From NCBI GenBank assembly GCA_037976565.1, contig CP137672.1:19616335-19680334 (forward strand): a DNA stretch of 64,000 nt. Reading direction: 5' to 3'. Position numbers and translations under genes: made by a program. The notes beneath the pieces are model-generated. The model was not told where the DNA came from. It made no database searches and was given only the letters and a program-made list of their open reading frames with translations. The stretch is from Mesocentrotus franciscanus (Eukaryota; Echinodermata; Echinoidea; Camarodonta; Strongylocentrotidae). Below are positions 21,245 through 32,602 of the stretch, piece by piece. The stretch's first letter is position 1, and every line of letters starts with the position of its first letter.

Positions 21245-23875
21245 ACAAGAAAATCTTATAACATTTAACTAAATAATGGCCTACACCATTTTGAAGCTGA
21301 AATGTTGCTTTTATTCTCATACATGTCACATCATGTTCCGAAAGTTCTTGCCTGGGTCTATACAATATTGAAGTAAGGACTCTAACCATCAATTACGGGG
21401 TTTGTTCGCACAATACATGCAATAAAGGCCAAAATACGTTTTAAACTTTGAGGGCTGTTAAAACTATCGTATGACATTTTAACTAAATAATGACCTACAT
21501 CATTGAACAGGTGAAGGATTGCTCTTTACTCTCATATTATGTCACATACCGAAACTTCTTGTCTGAGTCTTACTGATTCAGATTGAAGTTAATTAGTGCT
21601 CAAGTGGCATATCGGAAGGCTTATCCGCACAATACATACAATATCCATACAATTCATACAATCATGGCCAAAATACGTTTTCAACTTTGATGGCTTCTGA
21701 AGCTATCGTATGACATTTTAACTAAATAATGACCTACGCCATTTTAAAGCTGAAATCTTACTCTTTAATCTCGCATCATGCCGAAACTTTTTGTCCGGGT
21801 CTTATTGTTTCAGATTGAATTTAGGGCTCAAAGTTAACTGGCATATCGGAAGGCTTATTCGCACAATTCAGATTATTATTGCCAAAGTGCGTTTTCAACT
21901 TTGAGGGCAGTTAAAACTATCGTATGACATTTTAACTAAGTACCTAGCTACATCCATTTAAAGCTGAGATCTTACTCTTTACTCTTAAATAGGTCACATA
22001 CCGAAATTTTCCTCTGGGTCTTACTGTTTCAGATTGAATTTAGGGTTCAAACCGGCATATCGGTAGCCACGGTAGGACTATCTAAAACAATAAGACCCAG
22101 ACAAAAGGTTTCGGCATGCGACATAATTATTATAAAATTATCATCAAACCGGCAAAATAATACGCGTAGCTAGGCCTACTGTCAGTTGAGCCCTAATTTC
22201 AATCTAAACAAGAATACCCAAACGAAACGGTTTCGCCATGTGACATAATATATGAGAGTAAAGAGAAATTGTTCAGCTTTATAATGATGTAGGTCATCAT
22301 TCAGTTAAAATGTCATACGATACGGTCTTAAAAGCTTTCAATGTTGACACATTTTGGGGATTATTGCATGTATACAGTGCTGATAAACTCCGTATTTGCC
22401 GGTTTGAGCCCTATAATTTCAATCTGAAACAATAAGACCCAGACAAAAAGTTTCGTCATGTGACATAATATAAAATTATGAGAGTAAAGAGCAATTGTTC
22501 AGCTTTAAAATGATGTAGGTCATCATTCAGTTAAAATTTCATACGATATAGTCTTAAAAGCCTTCAAAGTTGAAAACGCATTTCGGGGATTATTGGAAGT
22601 ACAGTGCGTATAAACCCCGTAATTGCCGGTTTGAGCAGGGACGTGATACGGAAGGACTGGAATCAAGCCGCTCTCCTTTGACCCCATGCTCCATGCCGCC
22701 GAAAAGTTATGCGCTAATCTGCAACTGTTGACCAGGTGGTGAGATAAAGGACTCGCATGAAATTTCAGGATTTAGAATTCCTACATCAGAAAATGGTATC
22801 CCAGCAACTGTTCGCTGTCCCTTTCAATGATTTCTCATCCATTGTTGAATGTGTAAAGAGTAGAACAAGCGAACACAAACTTGTGTAATTTCATCCTTTT
22901 TTTAACTTCAAAATATAAAAACACGCGAAAACACGCATTAGCAAACTTAATGTTATTAAAGATTGTAAATCATGGATTAAATAACGGGACATTAAAACAT
23001 GCACAAATTAGCGCATTATCCTAAAATATTGAGTTTTTGTCACGATGTAATTTTTCTTTTACCAACTCATGCACACAAATTATAGGAAGGACGGAGTACT
23101 AAATTTGAAAATTTGTTTGATGCACTATTCCCAATACAATCCCCAAATAAATTTTTTGATTTACACTGAAATTTTGCCGGTAATTTAATATTTTGTAATA
23201 AATGTAAAACTGGTGCCTGGCTTCCGAAAGTCCCCGCAGTGGAAGCGCGGTTCGAGCATGGAACTTCAAAGCCAAGTGGAATGTTACACATCCCATTGTT
23301 ACGCTTTAGAACTCACGAATGCGTTTGAATAAATTACAAGAGTTTCACCTCCTTTCTTTCACCTCCCTGGTTTGAGCCCTAATTTCATTATAATTACATT
23401 TCATCAAACGCTATGCGTTGAAAGGTCAATTTCCATTGAAGCTTTGATAAAATTTTGCAAAAGGTTTCGGCATGTGACATTATATATGAGAGTAAAGAGA
23501 AATTGTTCAGCTTTATAATGATGTAGGCCATTCAGTTAAAATGTCATACGATATAGTCTTAACTCTTAAAAGCCTTCAAAGTTGACACATTTTGGGGATT
23601 ATTGCATGTATATACAGTGCTGATAAACTCCGTATTTGCCGGTTTGAGCCCTAATTTCAATCTGAAACAATAAGACCCAGACAAAAAAGTTTCGTCATGT
23701 GACATATATGAGAGTAAAGAACAATTGTTTAGCTTTAAAATGATGTAGGTCATCATTCAGTTAAAATGTCATACGATATAGTCTTAACTCTTAAAAGCCT
23801 TCAAAGTTGAAAACGCATTTCGTGGATTATTGGAAGTACAGTGCGTATAAACCCTGTAATTGCCCGGAGCCCTAA
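21245..23875. repeat. Head-to-head tandem array of ~214-239 bp units
   Basis: Units contain GTATGACATTTTAACTAA, ATGACCTAC, CTCTTTACTCTCAT, TGTCACAT.CCGAAA, GGGTCTTA.TGTTTCAGATT and CAAAATACGTTTT. Direct copies have ATGACATTTTAAC at about 21471, 21710 and 21924, with an earlier degenerate copy at 21260. From ~22080 the same unit runs in reverse complement, with TTAAAATGTCATACGAT-type landmarks near 22306, 22530, 23535 and 23761 (about 225 bp apart). The inverted part is interrupted by 22637-23368. Confidence 0.85.
22637..23368. mobile_element. 732-bp insertion flanked by 9-bp direct repeats
   Basis: The array unit is split at GGTTTGAGC, present at both 22628-22636 and 23369-23377. The insert begins AGGGACGTGATACGGAAGG and ends CCTTTCTTTCACCTCCCT, imperfect inverted termini. 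A 9-bp duplication with inverted ends suggests a Mutator-like non-autonomous element. Confidence 0.7.
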
Positions 23876-23953
23876 TTTCATTATGATTATATTTCATCAA
23901 ACGCTATGCGTTGAAAGGTCAATTTCTATTGAAGCTTTGATAAAATTTTGCAA
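23380..23953. repeat. Variant array segment present twice
   Basis: A ~75-bp block with CATCAAACGCTATGCGTTGA and TTGAAGCTTTGATAAAATTT occurs at about 23380-23457 and 23876-23953, near-identical. It replaces part of the normal unit. Confidence 0.85.
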
Positions 23954-25136
23954 CTCTTAAAAAGGTACTATGTCCAATCATTTTGCAGGCCAAAAAATTG
24001 AAAGGTTAAATTCCAACGGGCATTTGAAAGACATTACTAATTTAAAACTTGCCTCAAAACGAAAGGCCTTGAAAATGGCTTTTAGTAGGAAAATAACAAA
24101 CATTAGTTGTCGAATCGACTTAAGTGATTGCAATCACCTAAGTAATAGTCTGATTTGCAGACCCTTTTACCGAATGGTCGTACGTTTTGTGCTGCACAAA
24201 GATTCAATCAGTTTAATTTTGGCCATTACAAGTAGTAGGTTATTGGTCTAGACAAAATGCTCATGTACTTGTTACAGCTCATTTTATGTATGTTATTACC
24301 AAAGAAAAAAAAATGTCAGTCAGTCACTCAATAGTGTCTGACAGTGAAGTCTAGACACTGCTAATGATAACATTTCACAGATAGGACACTCATGACATAT
24401 TCATAATTGCTGCAAAGTTCTACAGAATTTGATGTTGGCTGCAAAACTAAAGGGGCATAGTATCTTTAAAACCTGGCCAAAATCTCTTAAAACTAAAGTA
24501 CTTAGTATTTTGTTTAGTTCAATCTCAATTTTTTTCAACAATTACGTACATCTATTCGTTTGCTAAACTAGTCCGTATAATTGCTTGTTCCTAAATGGGT
24601 TTATCATTATCTCAACTTTAAATAGAAATTAGACGTGTCAACGCTTGAAATGTACCGTACCAGTTTATAAGGTATGTCTTCTGCTATAATATGTCACGTT
24701 TTATTTTCACATTCGAGACTCTAGTAACAGCTTTTATCTAATTTTGCTTCTCTTAATCACCCACACATTCATTTTTCGTTTTTCTTTTTGAAGACACCAT
24801 AGCGCGAATTCTATTATTTTCCGGGCTAACTTCGCCCGAATCCTGGGCGCGGTTATTGGTCGCCAAAAGTAGCCCAATCGAGAGTAATTAACCTAACAAC
24901 ATGAAAAAAAGGTATCATATTTATTCATAAAATTAGCCACTTTCATTTTAAGGACGAAATGTCAAGTAGCATTCTATTATTAAGTTGAATCAGCCGAAAA
25001 TTGATAGGAACAGCTAGGTCAGTGAAAGTTTGAGCAAAAACTGATTATTATATATATATATATATATAAGAAAGTTATACGCTTTTGAAGGTGCTCATCT
25101 GGCCTTACTCTCCAGATGCCCATTACTCATCTCAAG
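23954..25136. other. No gene recognised; scrap of MITE family A and (TA)n
   Basis: Near 25018 AGTGAAAGTTTGAGC and a following (TA)n recall MITE family A. An open frame at 23970-24251 is unlike any family I know. Confidence 0.4.
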
Positions 25137-25277
25137 GGATATGGAGAACGGGCATGTTCCTCTATTGCTCCTCGCCTGTGGAACTCCCTCCCATCATTTC
25201 TTCGCGAAATTGACATCCTGGACCACTGCAAAGCTTCGATCAAGACTCACATCTTCCTTCAGACATTTAAATGCTAA
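25137..25277 (+). pseudogene. Non-LTR retrotransposon ORF2 C-terminal remnant
   Basis: 47 codons ending TAA read GYGERACSSIAPRLWNSLP then SFLREIDILDHCKASIKTHI, then FLQTFKC. The APRLWNSLP...FK..LKTHLF pattern is the conserved C-terminus after the reverse transcriptase in jockey/CR1/RTE-like LINEs. No RT catalytic region is seen upstream, so it is a 5'-truncated copy. Confidence 0.8.
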
Positions 25278-26735
25278 CTTTATTGGAGGAGCTCGCGCCT
25301 TTGAATGTTTTTTTAAAACAGATATATGGCGCCATCAGGGGTGTCGATTTGTATCCTTGGTTGGGGTAATGGATCAAAGCAACCAAGAGGTAGAAGCGTG
25401 TGGCAGGTTGCACCTCCCTTCCAAGTTATTAACTTTTTCAAGTCACCCTCAATAAAGATAACATTTCAGAGAATATAAGAGTGGTAATAAAATTAATAAC
25501 ATGCTAAATGTTAGTCCTGACTCTTGCCTGCAGTGTAGGCCTACCAGACTGATATCATCTATTTTTAAACGAAATTTAGACATTACCAAAAAAATCCAAT
25601 GGTGAGGGATATCAACTTGTGAAAGTATTATGTTACCAGTGGGCAAATGCATTAATAAGCAACCAGGAAAGGTTCATGTAGACAGAAAATTCTTTATTTC
25701 CTGGTGATAGAAACATACATTTTATGAATATTGATGTCTCCAAACAACATTCATCGTGAAAAACCCATTCCAATATTCTGTGTAAGGAGATCTAAAAAAA
25801 CATAGTTCTCATTAGTAAATGAAAAACATATTGCTTTTGGTTCTTCATTTGACTCTCTTCCTTCTTTAATTAAACCAACTGAATCCTCTCTGCGGGAAAC
25901 TCAATTCAATGAAACAGAATATCACTGATGCAAAATTTGGTTCTCAAAATGACAGAAAATTTCCACTCCTGATCTCATACAAACTGTCTGTTTCTTAAAA
26001 ACATAATATAAAACTTACGTTCCAACTACCAAACAACAAACTTCCATTATCTCCTTCTTCACCCAGATATACTTATCATACCAGATACGCTCTAAAATAT
26101 AAGCATAATATTCCCTAAGGCCCTGACCAGAGCACTATTTAAAAAACTATAACCAGTCTTAGAAGGTGCATTATTATTGGAAGGGTGTTATAAACAAAAG
26201 TCCCAAATTTCATTCAATCCTTTTTGTTTCTTGTTTTCTTTTCACTTTCCTTTTAAGCCCTGTCAATAATGTGGCATTGATTATTTACTCGTTTTTAATT
26301 AGTTTTGAAGAACTCCTAGGTGAAAGAAATCATAACAGACTATTCTTGAATATTATTACTTGTTTTAGAACATGTTGGGCCTGTCTCACATTGCCTTCCA
26401 TCATTCCATGGCAATTTTCCATGTTTCTTTCAGCTTATTTCTCACTTCTTTTCCATCCACTCAACTAATTCCTGATCATGCATTAACCTCATACCTACCA
26501 TCACCCATGCCTAAGCTTTTTAGGGAGGGGGATCCCGTAAAGTAATTTTGACATTGTAAGAAATAAACATGAGCAATATTTCATTGTAGGTTACTTTAAA
26601 GTCAACCTCTTTTTCATTGCCCATTCACATCAGTTCCCTGAAGGAAATGCTGGAATGTCCCTCTTTCTCTTGTCTTTCTTCCTTTCCCTTCCCCTTCCTT
26701 TTTCTTCTGCCCGTTTCTTCCCCTTTTCCCTTTTT
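25278..26735. other. No gene recognised
   Basis: AT-rich; ends in a pyrimidine-rich run (26655-26735). Short open frames only. Confidence 0.4.
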
Positions 26736-27179
26736 CCCAGGTAGCAAGCCCATATGGGGCCCATATGGGGATGATCTGGGTCACTTGTGCCATCTGGGCT
26801 ATTAAATGGAACCCATATATAATGTATCCCATATGGGGCCAATATTTAGTAACCCATATGGGATCTATCTGGGCCAGCCCTTATGGGTTCCAGATGGGAA
26901 TGAGCTGGGCGTACACATATGGGTAGAATATGAATATGCCCATATGGGTAACACATGGGGAAAATCTGGGTTAACCCACATGGGATATATCTGGGTTAAC
27001 CAATATGGGTACCAGATGGGATTAAGCTGGGCATACCCATTTGGGCCCAGTTTGGTATAGGTTTACCCATATGGGTCCCATATGCTTCTTGGGTGCAGAT
27101 GCCTTAGGGCCCCAGATGGTTTTCCATATGGGGCCCATGTTTCAGAGAATATGGGACCCATGTGGGCTTGCTACCTGGG
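26736..27179. mobile_element. 444-bp element of CCCATATGGG repeats with inverted ends
   Basis: Left terminus CCCAGGTAGCAAGCCCATAT and right terminus ATGTGGGCTTGCTACCTGGG are inverted (the first 16 bp perfect). The interior is a quasi-repeat of the palindrome CCCATATGGG and half-variants (CCAGATGGG, ATCTGGG), well over a dozen in all. Several frames stay open because stop codons are rare in the repeat; I do not call them genes. Confidence 0.85.
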
Positions 27180-27689
27180 TTATTATCCTCTCTGTCTCTC
27201 ATTATCTCTCTCTCCCACTCTCTACTTTTTTTTGCACTTTTGCGCTTCACGCTTAACATTTAGCTCGTTGCTTTTTAACGCTGCGGCTTTGCATTTGGCG
27301 CACTGCATTTCTATGATGCTGTTGATTGAATAAATTGAATAAATTCATCAATTCCTGATGAAGCCGTATGAGCGAGAATTCAATTTATTCTTGTCTCATA
27401 TACGGTTGTCTCATTTACTTCGTTTTCTATTTATATATGTATGTATTATGAAAATGAGATAGCAAAATGTGTATATTGATGGTCATCTTGCGAGTAATAA
27501 CCATTAACTACTCTCATCGGGCTCTCATCATTAATTTTCTCTTCATTTTTTTTTTTTTTATGGTGAATTATTGGGGGATGATTGTACAGGCCATCCCCAC
27601 CTGAAATATTGGGGGATATATCCCCCCCCCCCGCGATCGACACCCATGGGCGCCATACAAATGCTGTGAACTCTATGACGCATCTTGCG

Positions 27690-27900
27690 AGCCTCCCTCC
27701 TATTTGCCTTGTAGGCCTACTAAAAAAACTTCAAAAATTGTTTTCAATCATTCTTATATATCCTAAATATAATTATTTCAATTATGTTTATATACAACCC
27801 CTGTATGAAATAAAACTATTCCGCCATCAATAAACTAAGAAAATGAAAGTTTATGAAAATTTCTGTATAGAGCATAGTCGAGAGGAGCTCCCAAGATAAG
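27690..27900. mobile_element. MITE family A, internal fragment
   Basis: CCTAAATATAATTATT, ACAACCCCTGTATGAAA and TCAATAAACTAAGAAAATGA match family A copies at 11.2 and 13.9 kb. Confidence 0.7.
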
Positions 27901-28319
27901 CCTGCCCAAGATCAGACGGTGAATTTGTTATTTCAAGTTTGTTGCATTATTTTGTTCATCTCCTAGGTCGTTATTACTTTTGTATCTTTCTATCATTATC
28001 TCGTCATTTAGCCGTAATCGTGTATTCAAGTTCAAGTCCCAGTTATTGGCTTTATGCTAAAAGAGCTTCCGATTTTGTTTCAAAACTGCTCCGCTCTCGG
28101 GAATAATAATGAGATACGGGTAGTTTGCATATATAATATTATATATACATCTACAGGTACCTGTATATGATGCAGGCTTATGTTCTCAGGCACTTAAGCC
28201 AGATATTCACCAACGGGGCACTGGCAACATTGGAGTTACTGTGTAGTAAGCTCGAATTTAAAAGACCACCAACTGGGATGGGTCCTTTCCAACATCATTA
28301 CTCCCCCGCCCCTCCCCTC

Positions 28320-28341
28320 CTCTCCCGCCCCTTCCCCCTCC

Positions 28342-28372
<31 letters not shown>

Positions 28373-28497
28373 TCTCACTCACCCTCCCTCGATCCCTCTT
28401 GGCTCTACCCCTCTCTCCCTCTCCCTCTCTCTCTCTCCCTCTCTATCTCTATCTATCTATCACACACACACACAAACACACACGCACAAACACACAC
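28320..28497. repeat. CT-rich then CA-rich microsatellite
   Basis: (CT)n with interruptions, turning into (CA)n at 28460-28496. Open frames across it are low-complexity artefacts. Confidence 0.9.
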
Positions 28498-29493
28498 AAC
28501 CTCTTCCTTTTTTCTTTCTTTCTTTCTCTTAATTTCCTATCCCCATTTTCGCCATGTGGCCACCCCATGACCCCCTTGCTCCGCAACTGGAATGACTGAA
28601 TCCAACCAGTCCAACAAGTATCGCGAAAACAAGAGACCAACAAAAATTTTCATATAAACCGTGCAGGAGCTTATTGGTACATGTAGTTGGAAAGGGGCAT
28701 GCGCGCGCCCCTATGCCCCCATCCGGCGAATATATTTATTACAACATTAACCTTTTACCACCCTACACGTAGTGCACAGCGGCCATTGATGAGATGATCA
28801 TGTTGATATATTTCCTTTATCCCTCAAGAAAGCAAACAAGATCCTACCGCAGAATGGAATCAGGCCGACCGCCAATTACCGGATGCTCTGAATAGTTTTA
28901 TGTCTCATATATCTCGGAACGTGTCCATACCCTTTCTTGTTTTGTTCAGTTGTTTTGTTGTTTTTTCTTTAATAGATGCGTTAATTCGGACGGGGGATTT
29001 GAAGATTTATAGAATTCCTGTTCTGGTAACGTCCCATTAGCTTCATATCTCACACGTATCTCACGATGTTTCCATATTAATTTAGTTTCAGATAAGAATC
29101 ATGTGACCGGAGAAATTGACAATCTATCGCATCATTTTCTGTACCAACAATCACATGCTCTAAATAGGCCTATCTTTATATCTCATATCTCATGACGAAA
29201 CCGTACCACTTTTTTTTAAATAAATTATTTCTGATTCGATTCATTCCGACGGGAAACTTGAGAATTCAGACTGAGATTTTATTCATGTCGGTAATAATCA
29301 TAACAGTGGGGTATGTTGCTAGGTGCGTGGAGTAAAAAAAAAACCTGCCCCTAAATAAAATATCAAAGAAAAGAAAGGAGAAAAGAGAGAGAAAGGAAGG
29401 TAAAAGGGAGATGATATGACCCGTATCACCCTCGCCCCTCCCTCCCCAAGTCGATGACCTTAATCCGCATTTAATTCGCCTAATAAGACCCCC

Positions 29494-29505
29494 CACAGAC
29501 ACACA

Positions 29506-29579
<74 letters not shown>

Positions 29580-29597
29580 ATCACCACCACCACCACC
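29494..29597. repeat. (CA)n microsatellite ending in (CAC)n
   Basis: About 85 bp of CA repeats followed by five CAC/ACC triplets. Confidence 0.97.
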
Positions 29598-29727
29598 CAA
29601 TGACAACGGGGCAGCTTATACACCGCTCACTTTATAATGAACTTGAGAACACAGCTCAATTTCGAAAAGGTAAAGAAATGGACGTATCTTCAGATTTCAA
29701 GAATTTCAAAAATTCATAGGGACAACT

Positions 29728-29826
29728 CTTTCTCTCTCTCTCTCTCTCTCGCTCTCGCTCTCTCTCTCTCTCTCTCTCTCTAGCCCCCTTTCTCTCTCTC
29801 TCTCTCTATCTATCTCTCTCTCTCTC
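29728..29826. repeat. (CT)n microsatellite
   Basis: Long TCTCTC run with two short interruptions (CGCTCTCGC; TAGCCCCCTT). Confidence 0.97.
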
Positions 29827-29994
29827 ATTGATTGATCGAGGGTTTACGACTTTTTTCGTTCCTTTCCAAATCTTTTAAATAAAACAATTATGCATGGGAA
29901 TCAACAATTGATTATCATTTTTTATAAATTTGTATCATAATAATAATAATAATATAATAAAAATAATAATATTTTTGCTTATATCCGTCGGGAT

Positions 29995-30296
29995 TGTCCG
30001 AGTTTCTAAGCGCTTACATTATTACCCCGGTCATCGGATTCTGGCTTGCCTGCACACAATGTATGCACTTTCTCCACTCCCTGAGGAGCATTCCAACAAG
30101 AGCTACTAGGCCAAATTGCTAAGCATACCACATTGGCTTTCGCATCCTACCGGGTACCTATTTAACACCTGGGTGGAGAGTGGCAAATGTAGATCAATGT
30201 CTTGCCAAAGGACATTAGTGCCGCGGCGGGACTCGAACCGCGGACCTTGTGATCGACAGTCCATTGACGTATATCCACTCGATCACAGCACCTCAT
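29995..30296 (-). repeat. tRNA-derived SINE, minus orientation
   Basis: On the minus strand it starts GAGGTGCTGTGATCGAGTGG (A-box-like) and has GGTTCGAGTCCCG (a good B box) about 50 bp in. The body includes the complement of CATCCTACCGGGTACC and of CCCCGGTCATCGGATTC. An AAT-rich tail lies just beyond (29937-29970). ~89% like the copy at 52852-53195 by eye. The tRNA resemblance is confined to the head; this is not a tRNA gene. Confidence 0.85.
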
Positions 30297-30927
30297 AAAG
30301 TCTACTGATCGAGCGCGAAGGCGAGCGTTTTAGACACAAGACGAGGATGCTCTATGACCAAGATATCAATATGGTGGGACTAGAAAAGGTGAGGAAGGGA
30401 GATCTCTATCATACCACCATGCAATCCTGTCACATGTCCAATACTCTGATAAACCATTGTGTACTCTTGCTGGCATTCAAATCATATTTACATTACATGG
30501 GTGTAAAGTCCAGCCACACAAACAGATATCTCAAATAACAAACAGTCTCATCCCAACGCATTCACAATAAATTCTTTTTTTTTTCTCCCTTTATTTTGCC
30601 TTTCTAACCTAACACGCTGCCTCCCCCATTTATACATTCTTCATAATACAACATATTTTTCGTTAAAGCGTTATCATTTCCCCCTTCTCTGTTATGTTCC
30701 ACTCTAGTTAGTTTTCCTCCCAGTGATAACCCAGTACTTGTTATACCAGAATAGCTGTAGAGACAAAAATGTGGACACACCGTGTTCTGGAGCTCTTGCA
30801 TGGTTTTATGTTGAATGCCCCATTTCATAGCACCAAACGAAAAAATGCATATTGTTCTTATTTTCAGAAAAATAAATTATTTTAGTCAGCAGGTACAAGA
30901 GATCAGGCAAAGAGAGATATAACATAA

Positions 30928-31404
30928 GAACGACATAAGATAAGAACGACATGTATGAAAAATTCACTATTTTTTAAAGGACCATTAACATGGAATAGTA
31001 TACCTCACGAAATAAAAAAATGCAAAACTCTCAATCTTTTTAAAATTAAATATAAACAATTTCTGTTAAATAAGTATAATAATCAGTATTAATAGCATAG
31101 GCAAGTTTGACACTTTTTTTGTTTAAACTCTGATTGTACATGACAGTATGTTTTAGTATGTTTGTTTTTATTGTTTTTGTTCTGTTCTTTTGATCTTGTT
31201 TCTTTTTTTTCCTGTATGTGTGTGTTCTAGGGGTAGGCTTTCATATAAGGAATCCCTCCTTTCTGCCTATCCCAAATACTCTCATAAATTGCCATTTGTT
31301 ATTTGTTTTCACTATTTTGTTTTTTTATCATTCCATTTTTATTTGTATGTTTTAAATGTTTTTATGAAGAGTGTTGAATAAACTTTGAATTGAATTGAAT
31401 TGAA
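30928..31404 (+). pseudogene. LINE 3' end: ORF2 C-terminus plus (TTGAA)n tail
   Basis: 30928-31092 translates to ...CMKNSLFFKGPLTWNSIPHE then IKKCKTLNLFKIKYKQFLLN, stop TAA: the conserved C-terminal block of CR1/L2-type LINEs. About 300 bp of 3' UTR follows, ending GAATAAACTTTGAATTGAAT in a TTGAA repeat, the typical tail of these elements. The rest of ORF2 is absent (5'-truncated). Confidence 0.8.
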
Positions 31405-31480
31405 CATATGTGTTACGGACCTCTGCCTTGTGCAGCTGAGTCTGAAATAAAGTTCTGAATTGAATTGAATTGAATTGAAA
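31405..31480 (+). repeat. Second LINE-type (TGAAT)n tail
   Basis: AATAAAGTTCTGAATTGAAT followed by TTGAA repeats directly after the preceding tail: either a second inserted 3' end or a duplicated tail. Confidence 0.55.
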
Positions 31481-31838
31481 AGGTAAAATGCAAACATGTA
31501 CTTCGGAATTTCTTGGTAAAGATAAAACTCTGCATGAAATGGGTCTTACGCATGGTGGACCCTACCATGTGGTTTGATTCTCTCTTACCCTCTACACCTC
31601 TCTCTCTCTCCCCCTCTTTCTCGTTCTCTCTCCCTCTCTCTCTCACTCTCCCCCTCCCTCGATCCCACGTCTTGCTTTCTCTCTTCAGAAAGGAGAGGAT
31701 ACTTTACACCAATGCCAAAAGGTCCCGTATGTTCGCCCACATACCTATGCCTACATTGTATGAGATGTCTGATTCTATGGACTGCTTGATGCCAGGGGGC
31801 TAGATGGTAGAATGGGGGCATCGAGGTCTCACCCCCAT

Positions 31839-31839
<1 letters not shown>

Positions 31840-31881
<42 letters not shown>
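31840..31881. repeat. (CAA)n microsatellite
   Basis: Fourteen perfect ACA/CAA triplets. Confidence 0.97.
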
Positions 31882-31882
<1 letters not shown>

Positions 31883-32348
31883 CATAAAATCTATCGGCAT
31901 AGTTAAGGAACTCCTATAGTCACTGGACTTCCTTCTTTTTTTCTTCTTTTTTTTTAACTCTTGCTCGCGATTTTCGTAACAGGAGAACATTTTTTTTCCG
32001 GGGAGAGGGGGTTGGGATATTAGAATTTTGCATGAATTGCTACAGAAATGGAAACTTATCGGCAAGCACGAGGGCCAATTTTACCCCCCCCCCCTATTTA
32101 AAAAAAAAATCTAGCGATCGACACCCCTGCATGAGTCAGGACCTTGCCTCGCAATGTAAACAGACCTTTACCACTACTGATACCGTAAACAGTAAATCAG
32201 CATGTACATGTATTTCTATTCCTATACTGCTGTTCGTTTCACATCCATTATATTACATGATGTTGCTCAGTGAACTCCAATGACACCGCGTCAATATTTT
32301 CCCATTGGGTTGAAGTTCGCGACTTCCCTTTGTAGAACGTGAGGGAAT

Positions 32349-32356
32349 ATAAATAG
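32349..32356 (+). promoter_or_regulatory. TATA box of the IgGFc-binding-domain gene
   Basis: TATAAATA 162 bp upstream of the ATG at 32518. A start site about 30 bp downstream would give a ~140-bp 5' UTR. This is a sequence match only. Confidence 0.55.
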
Positions 32357-32517
32357 CTTGACTTGACTGTATCCGTATAGACTGATTTAGGTGTAGAGAC
32401 TCGAGATTGTCTCTTTGGATATTGCACAGTGTCGTCTTCATTATTCGTCTCACTATGCTTCACTCCTGGACTTCCGTCGGATAACAACAATCATCTCGAT
32501 CGACACCACGTCCCAAA

Positions 32518-32602
32518 ATGGCCGGAATCTGGAATTCAAACGTCGTGCCGTTTTTTGTTTTATCTGCATTCGCTGTACTCCTGACATCGGGATACAATTT
32601 TG
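32518..32602 (+). CDS. Exon 1: start codon and signal peptide
   Basis: MAGIWNSNVVPFFVLSAFAV then LLTSGYNF: short polar N-region, long hydrophobic core and a cleavage-like end. GTGAGA donor after phase 1. A TATA box upstream supports it as first exon. Confidence 0.7.

Noticed and set aside
26614..27333. Overlapping open frames such as the one at 26806-27060
   Set aside because: They follow the CCCATATGGG repeat unit; no known protein similarity.
11091..27833. Recurrent peptide ending IQPLYETNLFRHQ in three separate frames
   Set aside because: All three are the same strand of MITE family A; the similarity reflects the repeat, not protein selection, and each frame is broken upstream.
28167..28643. 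Long open frames on both strands in CT/CA repeats (also near 29266-29574, 31513-31881, 48778, 58246)
   Set aside because: Simple repeats rarely contain stops; the Ser/Leu/Pro or Val/Cys repeats are artefacts.
30220..30296. tRNA gene suggested by A and B boxes
   Set aside because: No complete cloverleaf, and the same sequence continues into a SINE body present in several copies.
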